DNA of 64,000 nucleotides. Origin: a bacterium. GTDB taxonomy: Bacteria > Vulcanimicrobiota > Vulcanimicrobiia > Vulcanimicrobiales > Vulcanimicrobiaceae. Below, one piece after another: positions 33,484-43,380 of the stretch; position 1 is the first letter of the stretch; each line of letters starts with the position of its first letter. The position numbers were made by a program, and so were the translations under genes. The stretch is taken from positions 1-64,000 of the forward strand of contig JAGWSR010000021.1 in assembly GCA_028869385.1 (NCBI GenBank), in the 5' to 3' direction. The notes beneath the pieces were generated by a model. The model saw only the letters and a program-made list of their open reading frames with translations. It was not told where the DNA came from and searched no databases.

Positions 33484-35393
33484 CGAATTATCTCCTGACG
33501 ACGATCTTCGAACGCACGAGTGACCGCCCGCGCGACGGATTCCGCGGAAAGGCCGAAGAGCGCTCGTTGCCGGGCTTGTGAATCGTGCTGGACGAGCACG
33601 TCGGCGATACCGATCCGCTCGACGTGGAGGCCCAGGCCGCGATCCGACACGCTCTCTACGACCGCCGACCCGAAGCCGCCTGCGAGGGCGTGCTCTTCGA
33701 GGGTGATGACCACGGCGTGGTCGCGGGCGAGTTCCTCGAGGAGCGCCCCGTCCACGGGCTTGGCGAAGCGGGCGTTCACGACGGTCGGCAGCCGGTCCGA
33801 CGGGCCGAACTCGCCGCTCGCGAGGAGGTCGTAGGCGTCGAGCGCGACGTCAACGGTATTCCCCAAGGCGACGAGCGCCACACCCTTACCGCGGCGCAGC
33901 ACCTCGGCCTTGCCCTGCGCGATCGGGGCGATCGGATCCGCATGGCGGCCGCTCGTGGAGCCACGCGGGTAGCGCAGCGCGGCCGGCGTTCCGAGCGCGA
34001 GCGCATGCTCGAGCATCGGCAGCACTTCATCCTCGTTGCGCGGCGCGAGCACCGTCATGTTCGGCAGCGTCCGTAGGTACGCGACGTCGTAGAGCCCCAT
34101 GTGCGTGGGTCCGTCGTCGCCGACGAGTCCCGCGCGATCCATCGCGAAGACGACCGGCAGATTCTGCACGCACACGTCGTGCACGATCTGATCGTACGCG
34201 CGCTGCAGGAAGGTCGAGTAGATCGCGCAGACCGGTTGCAGCCCCGCGGTGGCCGCACCGGCCGCCATGCAGACCGCGTGCGCCTCGGCGATGCCGACGT
34301 CGAAGAACCGCTCGGGATACTGCTTGGCGAACTTCGAGAGCTTCGTGCCGTCGGGCATCGCGGCGGTGATGCCGATCACCTTCGGATTCTTCGCCGCGAT
34401 CACGTTGAGCGCGTTCGCGAACGCATCGGAGAAGGTCGGTCGCGCGTCGGGCTTGATTTCGAGCTTACCGTTCTCCACGTCGAAAGCCGACGAAACGCCG
34501 TGAAACGTGCGCGAGTCCTTCTCCGCGGGCTCGTAACCCTTGCCCTTAACGGTGCGCACGTGCAGCAGCACGGGTCCGGCAACGCCTTTCGCCGTTTCGA
34601 GCGCGGCGACGAGCGCGTCCATGTTGTGCCCGTCGAACGGGCCCATGTAGCGGAAGCCGAGCTCTTCGAAGATCACCGCCGTCTTTTCGGCCGGCGCGAC
34701 GAAGCGCATCGCGCCCATCTCGGCCGACGCGAACGCCTTGCGCGCGGTCCCGCCGAAGGGAAGGTGTTCGAAAACGCCCTTCGCGCGTTCGCGCACGAAG
34801 TTGGCGAAGGGCTTGCTGCGCAGCATCGAGAGATACGAGGCGATCGAGCCCACATTCGGGGCGATCGACATCTCGTTGTCGTTGAGAATGACGATGAAAT
34901 TCGTCTTGAGCTGTCCCGCATTGTTCAGCGCTTCGTACGCGAGGCCGCCGGTCAGCGCCCCGTCGCCGAGCACCGCGACGACCGTTTCGTCACCGCCCGC
35001 GAGATCGCGCGCGATCGCCATGCCGTACGCCGCCGAGACCGACGTCGAGGCATGTCCCGCACCGAACTGATCGTACTCCGACTCGGTGCGCATCGCGAAC
35101 CCCGAGATGCCGCCGCCTTGACGCAGCGTGGCGAAGCGTTCGCGCCGCCCGGTGAGGATCTTGTGCACGTAGACCTGATGCGAGACGTCCCACACGAGCT
35201 TGTCGATGGGGAGGTTCAGCACGCGGTGCAGCGCGATCGTCAGTTCGACGACGCCGAGATTCGGAGCGAGGTGGCCGCCGTTACGCGAGCAGGTGACGAC
35301 GAGCATATCGCGGATCTCGCGGGCGAGAACCTCGAGCTCGTCGTGAGCCAGCGCCTTGACGTCGGCGGGGGTGGCAATCCGTTCGATGAGCAT
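33480..35393 (-). CDS. dxs: 1-deoxy-D-xylulose-5-phosphate synthase
   Basis: 637 residues. A ThDP enzyme making DXP from pyruvate and glyceraldehyde 3-phosphate, the first step of the MEP isoprenoid pathway. It has DVSHQVYVHKILTGRRERF, GHASTSVSAAYGMAIAR, the ThDP/Mg motif VLGDGALTGGLAYEALNNAG, DVGIAEAHAVCMAAGAA (catalytic Glu), AMDRAGLVGDDGPTHMGLYD and LRYPRGS. ATG 35393 is the family-consistent start, without a clear Shine-Dalgarno. It is the first gene of a four-gene overlapping run and is divergent from the PAP2-like gene. Confidence 0.97.
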   Translation of the reverse strand: MLIERIATPADVKALAHDELEVLAREIRDMLVVTCSRNGGHLAPNLGVVELTIALHRVLNLPIDKLVWDVSHQVYVHKILTGRRERFATLRQGGGISGFAMRTESEYDQFGAGHASTSVSAAYGMAIARDLAGGDETVVAVLGDGALTGGLAYEALNNAGQLKTNFIVILNDNEMSIAPNVGSIASYLSMLRSKPFANFVRERAKGVFEHLPFGGTARKAFASAEMGAMRFVAPAEKTAVIFEELGFRYMGPFDGHNMDALVAALETAKGVAGPVLLHVRTVKGKGYEPAEKDSRTFHGVSSAFDVENGKLEIKPDARPTFSDAFANALNVIAAKNPKVIGITAAMPDGTKLSKFAKQYPERFFDVGIAEAHAVCMAAGAATAGLQPVCAIYSTFLQRAYDQIVHDVCVQNLPVVFAMDRAGLVGDDGPTHMGLYDVAYLRTLPNMTVLAPRNEDEVLPMLEHALALGTPAALRYPRGSTSGRHADPIAPIAQGKAEVLRRGKGVALVALGNTVDVALDAYDLLASGEFGPSDRLPTVVNARFAKPVDGALLEELARDHAVVITLEEHALAGGFGSAVVESVSDRGLGLHVERIGIADVLVQHDSQARQRALFGLSAESVARAVTRAFEDRRQEIIR

Positions 35394-35516
35394 GGTGACC
35401 GGCCTTGGTTCGCCGAGCCCCGCACCCTGGCCCGCTTGCGTCGCTCGGGGCAAACGTCGGGCGATGGGTGCCGGATTCCCGGGAGGCCCGCAGGCGGGCG
35501 GCTAAGTAGGGGCCCG

Positions 35517-36161
35517 ATGCACGACCCGATCCCGGAGCTCGTGCCGATCAAGAATCGCAAGGCCTGGCGCGACCTCGCGCGCATCCTTTCGACGGTCTTC
35601 AACCCCTTCTTGACGGCGCTCGCGCTCTTCATCATCCTCGCCCACGCGAGCGCGCGCGGGACGCTGGATTTTTGGTGGCTGCTCTTCCTCTCGACGTTCT
35701 TCACGTCGCTCGGGCCGATGCTCTACGTCTTCTGGCTCTACGGCACCGACCGCATCTCCGATCTCGACATGTCAGTGCGTCACGAGCGCGAGGCCGTCTT
35801 CGGCGCGTTCGTCGTCTTTTACTTACTCGGCACGCTCGCCATGCTCGCGACGCACGCGCCGCGTTTGATGGTCGCTTCGATGGCGGCCTACACGCTCTCG
35901 ACGCTCGTCGTGCAGTACATCACCCGCTATTGGAAGATCAGCACGCACGCGCTCGGCATCACCGCGCCGCTCGTCGCGCTCACGCTGCTCTACGGCAGCG
36001 AGACGCTGCCGTTTCTCGTGCTGATCCCCATGGTCGGTTGGGCGCGCGTCTATCTCAAAGCGCACACGCTCATGCAGGTGATCGCCGGCGCCGCGCTCGC
36101 GACCGTATCGACGATCGTCTTCTTCCACCTCTTCCACGTCGGCACGAACGTCTCGCTCTGA
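35517..36161 (+). CDS. PAP2-like integral membrane protein with altered phosphatase motifs
   Basis: 214 residues, about six helices. The last third resembles PAP2/type-2 phosphatidic acid phosphatases: KISTHALGITAPLVALTLL stands where PSGH is expected and GWARVYLKAHTLMQVIAGA where SR(V/I)xLGxH(Y/F)xxDVxxG is expected. The His of both motifs and the Arg remain, but the first KxxxxxxRP motif is not evident. It may act on isoprenoid or lipid phosphates, which would fit its position beside dxs; this is only an inference. Confidence 0.6.
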   Translation: MHDPIPELVPIKNRKAWRDLARILSTVFNPFLTALALFIILAHASARGTLDFWWLLFLSTFFTSLGPMLYVFWLYGTDRISDLDMSVRHEREAVFGAFVVFYLLGTLAMLATHAPRLMVASMAAYTLSTLVVQYITRYWKISTHALGITAPLVALTLLYGSETLPFLVLIPMVGWARVYLKAHTLMQVIAGAALATVSTIVFFHLFHVGTNVSL

Positions 36162-36184
36162 GCGAACGCCACGTGCATCGACCG

Positions 36185-36252
36185 CGCTCGTACCTATCGA
36201 GCGGGAGGTGCGCTCGGCCACCCTCCGGGAAAAGGGGCAGCAACAGCACCCC
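36185..36252 (+). other. Structured leader with three possible hairpins
   Basis: CGCTCG/CGAGCG (36185-36203), GGAGGTG/CACCCTCC (36204-36226, one bulged base) and GGGG/CCCC (36234-36252) lie in series between the PAP2-like gene and the small secreted protein. No T-run follows, so a terminator is less likely than an RNA leader element. Confidence 0.35.
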
Positions 36253-36277
36253 TACTTCTCAGCAAAGGATCGCGTTC

Positions 36278-36652
36278 GTGCGCACAATGCTCAGGCTTCG
36301 CGCCATCATTCCCCTTCTCGCCCTAGCCCTGATGGTGGTCACCTCGGCAACGGGCCTTGCCTGCGACAAGAGCTTCGTTCTCATCAATCGCAGCAACAAA
36401 ACCATCGTCGCATTCTTCGCCTCTCCGCACGCATCGAATCGTTGGGAGGATAACATCCTCGGCAGCGACTCGCTCGAGCCCGGCTTGCGGGACGGCATCG
36501 ATATGAAGAGCGACCAGCGCCACTACAGTCTCTACGACATCAAAGCCGTGTTTGCCGACGGCACGAAGGTCGAAGGCGCGCGATTCAACCTCTGCCGAGT
36601 CGCCTACATCGGCGTTTACAACCACAAAGTCATGTACCGAAACGGACACTAG
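36278..36652 (+). CDS. Small secreted protein, first of two paralogues
   Basis: 124 residues. A signal peptide (about 1-27) ends at GLACDKSF. The mature part of about 97 residues has FVLINRSNKTIVAFFASPHA, NRWEDNILGSD, a Leu/Pro-Gly turn, HYSLYDIKAVFADGTKVEGA and NLCRVAYIGVY. Two cysteines (LAC and NLC) probably form a disulfide. The pattern (aromatic strands, W-x-D-x-L-G, YD-x-K/R-x-x-F-x-D-G) is a widespread small exported domain without known function. The GTG start follows AAAGGA. No enzyme motif. Confidence 0.65.
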   Translation: MRTMLRLRAIIPLLALALMVVTSATGLACDKSFVLINRSNKTIVAFFASPHASNRWEDNILGSDSLEPGLRDGIDMKSDQRHYSLYDIKAVFADGTKVEGARFNLCRVAYIGVYNHKVMYRNGH

Positions 36653-36762
36653 CCCAACGCGACGTCGCGCGCCGGTTTCTGACAGGCACATCCGCACCTA
36701 GCATTGAAGCGCCCACTATTATTGACTCTTATCACCAACCCAGGTCAATCGGGAGCTTCCAC

Positions 36763-37143
36763 GTGCGCATGATTCTCAAGTCCGGGGCGATCGCATCAGC
36801 GCTCGCACTCGTTCTGCTGGCGGTGACGACCACCGCCGGCCTCGCCTGCAATAAAAACTTCTTGGTCTTCAATCGTACCGACAAGACGATGGTCAAATTC
36901 TTCGTCTCGCCGCATCAGGCGGACGACTGGGAAGACAATCTGCTCAGCGCCGACGACCCGATCGAGCCCGACACGAAATCCCCCATCGACATGAGCGACG
37001 ACGACCGTGAGGTGAGCCTCTACGACGTCAAAGCGGTGTTCGATGACGGCTCGAAGAGCGTCGGCGGCAACATCAACCTCTGCCGCGCGACGGCAATCTA
37101 CATCTACAGCAACAAGGTCACCTACGACGAGGCCGACCACTAG
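36763..37143 (+). CDS. Small secreted protein, second paralogue
   Basis: 126 residues. It is aligned end to end with the preceding gene: signal peptide to about residue 28 (GLACNKNF), FLVFNRTDKTMVKFFVSPHQ, DDWEDNLLSADD, SLYDVKAVFDDGSK and NLCRATAIYIY. The same cysteine pair is kept, but the mature protein is more acidic. GTG is preceded by CGGGAG. A TTGAC/GTCAA inverted repeat (36722-36748) lies in the 110-bp gap between the two genes. A terminator follows. Confidence 0.65.
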   Translation: MRMILKSGAIASALALVLLAVTTTAGLACNKNFLVFNRTDKTMVKFFVSPHQADDWEDNLLSADDPIEPDTKSPIDMSDDDREVSLYDVKAVFDDGSKSVGGNINLCRATAIYIYSNKVTYDEADH

Positions 37144-37160
37144 CGCCGATGCGGGCGCCA

Positions 37161-37205
37161 AAAAACGAAGGGAGCGCGTCGCACGACGCGCTCCCTTCAT
37201 TTCTC
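37161..37205. terminator. Bidirectional intrinsic terminator
   Basis: A perfect 14-bp stem (37167-37180 with 37185-37198, GAAGGGAGCGCGTC) and loop GCAC, flanked by AAAAAA on the left and ATTTCTC on the right. It separates the secreted-protein gene from the convergent aldehyde dehydrogenase gene. Confidence 0.85.
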
Positions 37206-37230
37206 GCAGGGGATCGGACCGAGCGGGCGT

Positions 37231-38763
<1,533 letters not shown>

Positions 38764-38765
38764 CT

Positions 38766-40139
38766 TTACACTCCTGTCTTGGTTCGTTCCGACAGCACCG
38801 CGAGCGATGCGGCGATCTGCGCGCACACGTAGTCGGCTTGCGCTTCGGTAATCGTCAGCGGCGGCTCGATCCGCACGACGCGAGCATTTACGAGCGTGCC
38901 CGAGACCAGTATCCCTCGATCGAGCAGCAGCTTACCGAGTTCGAAGCCCGTCTCGTTATCGATGAATTCGATCGCCATCAAGAGCCCCTTGCCGCGCACA
39001 TCAACGACGAGGCGCGGATACTCCTTCGTCGCCTCACGCAAGCCGGCGAGCATGCGCACGCCCATCGTCGCGGCACGCTCGGGCAGCCGCTCTTCGAGCA
39101 GCACGTTGATCGTCGCGATCGCCGCCGCGCACGCGAGCGGATTGCCGCCGAAGGTGGTCGTGTGGAGAAACGGGTTCTCGAAGAGACTCGAAAAGACATC
39201 GCGCGTCGCGACGACCGCGCCCGCCGGCATCACGCCGCCGCCGAAGGCCTTCGCGAGACAGATGATATCGGGCTCGACGCCGTAGTGTTCGAAGCAGAAC
39301 ATCTTGCCCGTGCGGCCCATGCCGGTCTGCACTTCGTCGAGAATGAGCAGCGCTCCAAACTCGTCGCAGAGCGCGCGCACGCCGCGCAGATACCCGTCGT
39401 CGGGAACGTTCACGCCGCCTTCACCTTGGATCGGTTCGAGCAAGACCGCTCCGACGTCTTCGCCCACGGTCCGCAGCCACTCGAACTTCCCGCGTAACTC
39501 GGAGAGATCGTTGAACGGAAAGTGCTCGATATTCGGCAGCATCGCACCGAAGGGACGACGGAACTCGCCCTTGGCGCTCACCGAGAGCGACCCGTAGCTC
39601 TTGCCGTGAAAGCCCTTGAGCGCGGCGATGATGGTCTGCTTTTGCGGATTGTAGGCACGCGCGAGTTTCAGCGCCGCCTCGACCGATTCGGTTCCGCTGT
39701 TACAGAAAAAGACGTACTGCAGCTTCTCCGGCAGCAGCATCGTGAGCGCCTTGGCGAGCATCGCGCGCAATGGATCGAGCAGATCCTGACTGTGCAACGG
39801 CTGACGCTCGAGTTGCGCCTTGACGGCGGCGACGACTTTGGGGTGCCGGTGACCGACGTTGAAGATGCCGAAACCGCCGAGGCAGTCGATATACTCCTTG
39901 CCGTTGACGTCGCGGTAGCCGTTCGGTCCGGAGTCGGCCCACTCCACGGCAGCCGCGGCGTGTTCGACCGACGTTGCCTTGCGATACTCCAAGAATCCGG
40001 GGTTGACGTGATCGCGGAAATTCTCCACGGTCTCGCGCGTGATCCACGCCGCTTGTTCGGGCGTGACCTCGCGCGATTCGATCAGTTCGAGTAACCGACT
40101 CGTATAGGCGTATGCATCCGATTGTGCGCGTTCAAGAAT
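38766..40139 (-). CDS. patA: Putrescine aminotransferase (PatA/YgjG type), ATT start proposed
   Basis: 457 residues from the proposed ATT start. PLP class III transaminase converting putrescine to 4-aminobutanal. Close PatA signatures are [63 protein letters not shown], the PLP region [17 protein letters not shown], the Schiff-base Lys in [15 protein letters not shown] and [19 protein letters not shown]. From the first canonical codon (GTG 40028) it would lack about 37 family residues ([20 protein letters not shown]...) and has no Shine-Dalgarno. ATT 40139 has AAAGGAG nine bases upstream. Confidence 0.9.
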   Translation of the reverse strand: MLERAQSDAYAYTSRLLELIESREVTPEQAAWITRETVENFRDHVNPGFLEYRKATSVEHAAAAVEWADSGPNGYRDVNGKEYIDCLGGFGIFNVGHRHPKVVAAVKAQLERQPLHSQDLLDPLRAMLAKALTMLLPEKLQYVFFCNSGTESVEAALKLARAYNPQKQTIIAALKGFHGKSYGSLSVSAKGEFRRPFGAMLPNIEHFPFNDLSELRGKFEWLRTVGEDVGAVLLEPIQGEGGVNVPDDGYLRGVRALCDEFGALLILDEVQTGMGRTGKMFCFEHYGVEPDIICLAKAFGGGVMPAGAVVATRDVFSSLFENPFLHTTTFGGNPLACAAAIATINVLLEERLPERAATMGVRMLAGLREATKEYPRLVVDVRGKGLLMAIEFIDNETGFELGKLLLDRGILVSGTLVNARVVRIEPPLTITEAQADYVCAQIAASLAVLSERTKTGV

Positions 40140-40155
40140 TTTCTTTCACTCCTTT
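40137..40155 (-). promoter_or_regulatory. Ribosome-binding site and non-canonical ATT start of patA
   Basis: AAAGGAG (40155-40149), a nine-base spacer and ATT (40139-40137), in frame with patA. The stop TGA at 40148-40146 closes the frame upstream, so no ATG, GTG or TTG is available between the stop and GTG 40028. Confidence 0.6.
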
Positions 40156-40168
40156 AGTAATGGTGCTC

Positions 40169-40271
40169 GCCCTTCGACAAGCTCGCCCTTCGACAAGCTC
40201 AGGGTGACACGGGGGAGGGGGCGAGGCTGGGGTGATGCGTGTGATGTGTCACCCTGAGCCTGTCGAAGGGC
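40169..40271. repeat. REP-like palindromes between gabT and patA
   Basis: Two direct units (40169-40211, CCCTTCGACAAGCTC then CCCTTCGACAAGCTCAGGG) face one inverted unit (40246-40271, CACCCTGAGCCTGTCGAAGG). Transcribed RNA can form a long hairpin between gabT and patA. The inverted unit also encodes the last codons of gabT. Confidence 0.85.
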
Positions 40272-41541
40272 TGCCGAGCACGTCGTGCACGGCGTCGGCG
40301 ATGTGCGCGAGTGCGTCGTTAAGCATGGCGTCGTCGATCACCAGCGGAACGAGGACGCGGATGACGTTGCCTTCGCCCGCGGGCATCAGCAGCACGCCGC
40401 GCTCGCGCGCGCGCTCGACGATGCGCGCGACGACGGGCTCGTCGCGCTGCACGAACTCGATGCCGATCATCGCGCCGATGCCGCGCACCTCGGCGACGTC
40501 GGCCGGATAGCGCGCGGCCAGATCGTCGAAAGCGGAACGCACGCGCGCGCCGATCGCGCCGGCGCGTGCGAAGAAGGCGCCGTCCATCAAGTCGATCGTC
40601 GCGAGCGCGGCCGCGCACGCGACCGGATTGCCCGCATAGGTGCCGCCGAGTCCGCCCGGGCCCGGCGCATCCATGATCTCCGCCTTGCCGACGACCGCCG
40701 CGAGCGGCATGCCGCCCGCGAGCGACTTGGCGGTCGTCACCAGATCGGGCTCGATGCCGTAGTGCTCGCTTGCGAAGAACGCGCCGGTGCGGCCGAAACC
40801 GCTCTGAATCTCGTCGCAGATGAGCACGATGCCTTCGCGGGTGCAGCGATCGCGCAGCGCCTGCATGTACGCGTGCGGAACCGGAACGAAGCCACCCTCG
40901 CCGAGCACCGGCTCGATGATGATCGCGGCGACGCGTTCGGGCGAGATCGTGCTGGCGAAGATCTCGTCGAGCGCATCGAGCGCGCGCTGTACGCTCCACC
41001 CGTGCAGTTCGTGCGGAAACGGCGCGTGCACGATCTCGCTGCAGAACGGCCCGTAATTCTGCTTGTACGGCGCGTTCTTGCCGGTCATAGAGAGCGCGAG
41101 CAGCGTGCGTCCGTGATATCCGTGCTGAAACGCGATCACGCCCGGTCGTCCGGTGTAGTGGCGCGCGATCTTCACGGCGTTCTCGGTCGCCTCGGCGCCG
41201 GTCGAGAGCAAGAGCGTCTTCTTGCGCGACGGGCCGGGCGCGATGCGATTGAGCGTCTCGGCGAGCGCGACGTACGGCTCGTACGAGGTCACCTGAAAGC
41301 TCACATGGGTGAAGGCGCGCGCCTGCGCGGCGATCGCGTCGACGATGGCGGGATTGGCATGGCCCGCGTTCATCACGCCGATGCCGCCGACGAAATCCAC
41401 GTAGGCGCGTCCGTCGGCATCCCAGAGCGTGGCGCCCTCGCCGCGCACGACGGCGATCGGATGCACGCACCCGACCCCGCGCGGCACGCTCGCGGCGCGG
41501 CGGCGCCCGATCTCGGCACTAGAGGTACGGAGGGCCTGCAC
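40249..41541 (-). CDS. gabT: 4-aminobutyrate aminotransferase
   Basis: 430 residues, PLP class III transaminase, probably GABA to succinate semialdehyde. It has YVDFVGGIGVMNAGHANP, LLSTGAEATENAVKIAR, VIAFQHGYHGRTLLALSMTG, ICDEIQSGFGRTGAFF, Schiff-base Lys in TTAKSLAGGMPLAAVVG and GTYAGNPVACAAALA. The last codons, GSPSTGSG-stop, are read from a REP-like unit. It is the first gene of gabT-patA-ALDH and divergent from pucR. Confidence 0.9.
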   Translation of the reverse strand: MQALRTSSAEIGRRRAASVPRGVGCVHPIAVVRGEGATLWDADGRAYVDFVGGIGVMNAGHANPAIVDAIAAQARAFTHVSFQVTSYEPYVALAETLNRIAPGPSRKKTLLLSTGAEATENAVKIARHYTGRPGVIAFQHGYHGRTLLALSMTGKNAPYKQNYGPFCSEIVHAPFPHELHGWSVQRALDALDEIFASTISPERVAAIIIEPVLGEGGFVPVPHAYMQALRDRCTREGIVLICDEIQSGFGRTGAFFASEHYGIEPDLVTTAKSLAGGMPLAAVVGKAEIMDAPGPGGLGGTYAGNPVACAAALATIDLMDGAFFARAGAIGARVRSAFDDLAARYPADVAEVRGIGAMIGIEFVQRDEPVVARIVERARERGVLLMPAGEGNVIRVLVPLVIDDAMLNDALAHIADAVHDVLGSPSTGSG

Positions 41542-41667
41542 GGTCGCTTGGGATCCTTTCCGAAAGAGGAGCGCCCCTTAAGCCTACGGTAGACCTATGC
41601 CCGCGCTCTACGGTCGCGCGAAACAATTTTCAAGCGAATCTTCGTTCGACCGCACGAAAGGAATAGC

Positions 41668-43272
41668 ATGAAGCTCGCGGAGGTTCTCGCGCTCCCCGCC
41701 TTTGCAAGCGCTACCGTGGTCGCCGGTGCCGAGCATCTCGAGCGCGAGATCACCTGGTCGCACGTGGTGGATATGCCCGACCCGATGCCCTGGGTGCGCC
41801 CCGGCTTTCTGCTGCTCACGACCGGCTTCAGCTGGCCGAAGGGCGAGGAGGCCCAGCGGCGGCAGGTCGCCGATCTCGCGGCGCGCGAGATCGCGGGTGT
41901 CGTTCTCGCCGTGCCGCGCTACGTGACGCACTTCTCCGAGGCCGAGCGCGACCAAGCGAATGTCTCGGGACTCCCGCTCATCGAGATTCCGTTCGAGGTT
42001 CCCTTCGCGCAGCTCACCGAACAGTTGCACCGCGCACTGATGGCCGAACCGTACACGATCATCGAGCGCGCGGAGCAGATTCACCGCGCGCTGATGCGGA
42101 TGGCGACGCGCGAGGTGACGCTCGACGAGATTGCCGCGGAGCTCTCGCGCCTGATCGAACGCTCGGTAACCTTCGAAGATCCCTCCGGTAACGTGCTCGC
42201 CGCGGCGTCGTTCGGCGAAGACGTGGACGACGTGCGACGACAGACGCTCGAACTCGGGCGCAGTCCGCTCGAAGTCGTCGGCACGCTCGAACGCAGCGCG
42301 CTCAACCGCCGCATACGCGCCTCCGAAAAGCCGCTGCGCATCGCCGCGATACCCGAACTCGGCATGAGCGCGCGCGTCGCGTGTCCGATCCGCATCGGCA
42401 CCGAGCTCGCAGGCGTCGTGTGGATCATCGAAGGGCGCGAGCCCCTGAACGAACTCGATCATCGCGCGGCCGAGTACGCCGCGCTCGTCGCCGCGATTCA
42501 CATCGCCCATCAACGCGAACTCAGCACCACCGAAGCGCGCCTCGGGTACGCCTCGTTCCTGTCGTTGCTCGAAGGGGAGCCCGGCGGCGTTCCGATCGCC
42601 GACGAGCGCGTACGGCTCCTCGGCTTCGACGCATCGTCACACTATCGCGTGGCGATCGTCTCGATTCCGCAGGCGTTGCCGCTCGACCGCAACGGACTCG
42701 AGCGACGCGACCGGGTCGCGACGACCGTGCGCGATGCGCTGCGCAAGCGCGGGCGCGAAGCGCTCGTGACCGTCTCGCTCAACCTCGTGCCCTTTCTGCT
42801 GCCTGCGGGTCTCGACGCCGCGGAGATCGTCGCCGCGCTGGGCGACCCGTCACTCTCCGTCGTGATCGGGCGCGAGCATCACGGTATCGACGGGGCCCGC
42901 ACGAGCTACCGCGAGGCGCTCTCGCTGCTCTCGTATCGCGACCGTCCGCGCCTCGCGACCTACGACGATCTGCTCGTCCCGCGCGTGATCATGGGCGACC
43001 CGGCGGCGCGCGCTCAGTTCCTCGACGATTTCTTCACCCCGCTCCGCGGCAAGAAGAACGGCCGCGAACTCGCGACCGCGCTCCTGACGCTCGCGCGCCA
43101 CGGATTTCGGTTTCGGCAGGCGGCCGAAGCGCTCGCGATCCACCCCAACACGCTGCGCTACCGCCTCGACCGGGTCTCCGAGACGCTCGGGATCGAGCTC
43201 GGCGACGCGGACGTCCAATTCCGCGTGCAACTCGCGGCCCGACTGCTCGACGTCGAGCAGCGCGATTGGTAA
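41668..43272 (+). CDS. PucR-family transcriptional regulator
   Basis: 534 residues. The N-terminal PucR domain (about 1-120, LPAFASATVVAGAEHLEREI) and a central GAF-like/GGDEF-like region are followed by the C-terminal PucR HTH_30 (about 470-530, RQAAEALAIHPNTLRYRLDRV). Such proteins regulate purine, GABA or polyamine use in many bacteria. The ATG follows AAAGGA. It is divergent from gabT across a 126-bp region, so it probably controls the gabT-patA-ALDH transcript. Confidence 0.88.
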   Translation: MKLAEVLALPAFASATVVAGAEHLEREITWSHVVDMPDPMPWVRPGFLLLTTGFSWPKGEEAQRRQVADLAAREIAGVVLAVPRYVTHFSEAERDQANVSGLPLIEIPFEVPFAQLTEQLHRALMAEPYTIIERAEQIHRALMRMATREVTLDEIAAELSRLIERSVTFEDPSGNVLAAASFGEDVDDVRRQTLELGRSPLEVVGTLERSALNRRIRASEKPLRIAAIPELGMSARVACPIRIGTELAGVVWIIEGREPLNELDHRAAEYAALVAAIHIAHQRELSTTEARLGYASFLSLLEGEPGGVPIADERVRLLGFDASSHYRVAIVSIPQALPLDRNGLERRDRVATTVRDALRKRGREALVTVSLNLVPFLLPAGLDAAEIVAALGDPSLSVVIGREHHGIDGARTSYREALSLLSYRDRPRLATYDDLLVPRVIMGDPAARAQFLDDFFTPLRGKKNGRELATALLTLARHGFRFRQAAEALAIHPNTLRYRLDRVSETLGIELGDADVQFRVQLAARLLDVEQRDW

Positions 43273-43364
43273 ACCGAGCGCTTCGCTCCCGCTTGTGTAG
43301 TCGGGACAGAAAACCGCTCTACTTTTGTCGCTGAGCCACATAGGCTTAACATTTTCTTAGGCGG

Positions 43365-43370
43365 TACACT
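43365..43370 (+). promoter_or_regulatory. Possible -10 box of the TonB-receptor gene
   Basis: TACACT lies 10 bases before the ATG at 43381, and no Shine-Dalgarno follows it, so the transcript may be nearly leaderless. No clear -35 box was found. Confidence 0.3.
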
Positions 43371-43380
43371 ACTCGCACCT

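Noticed and set aside
36185-36252. Known riboswitch class in the leader
   Set aside because: No conserved core of TPP, cobalamin, SAM, c-di-GMP, fluoride or manganese riboswitches is seen. Kept only as an unclassified structured leader.
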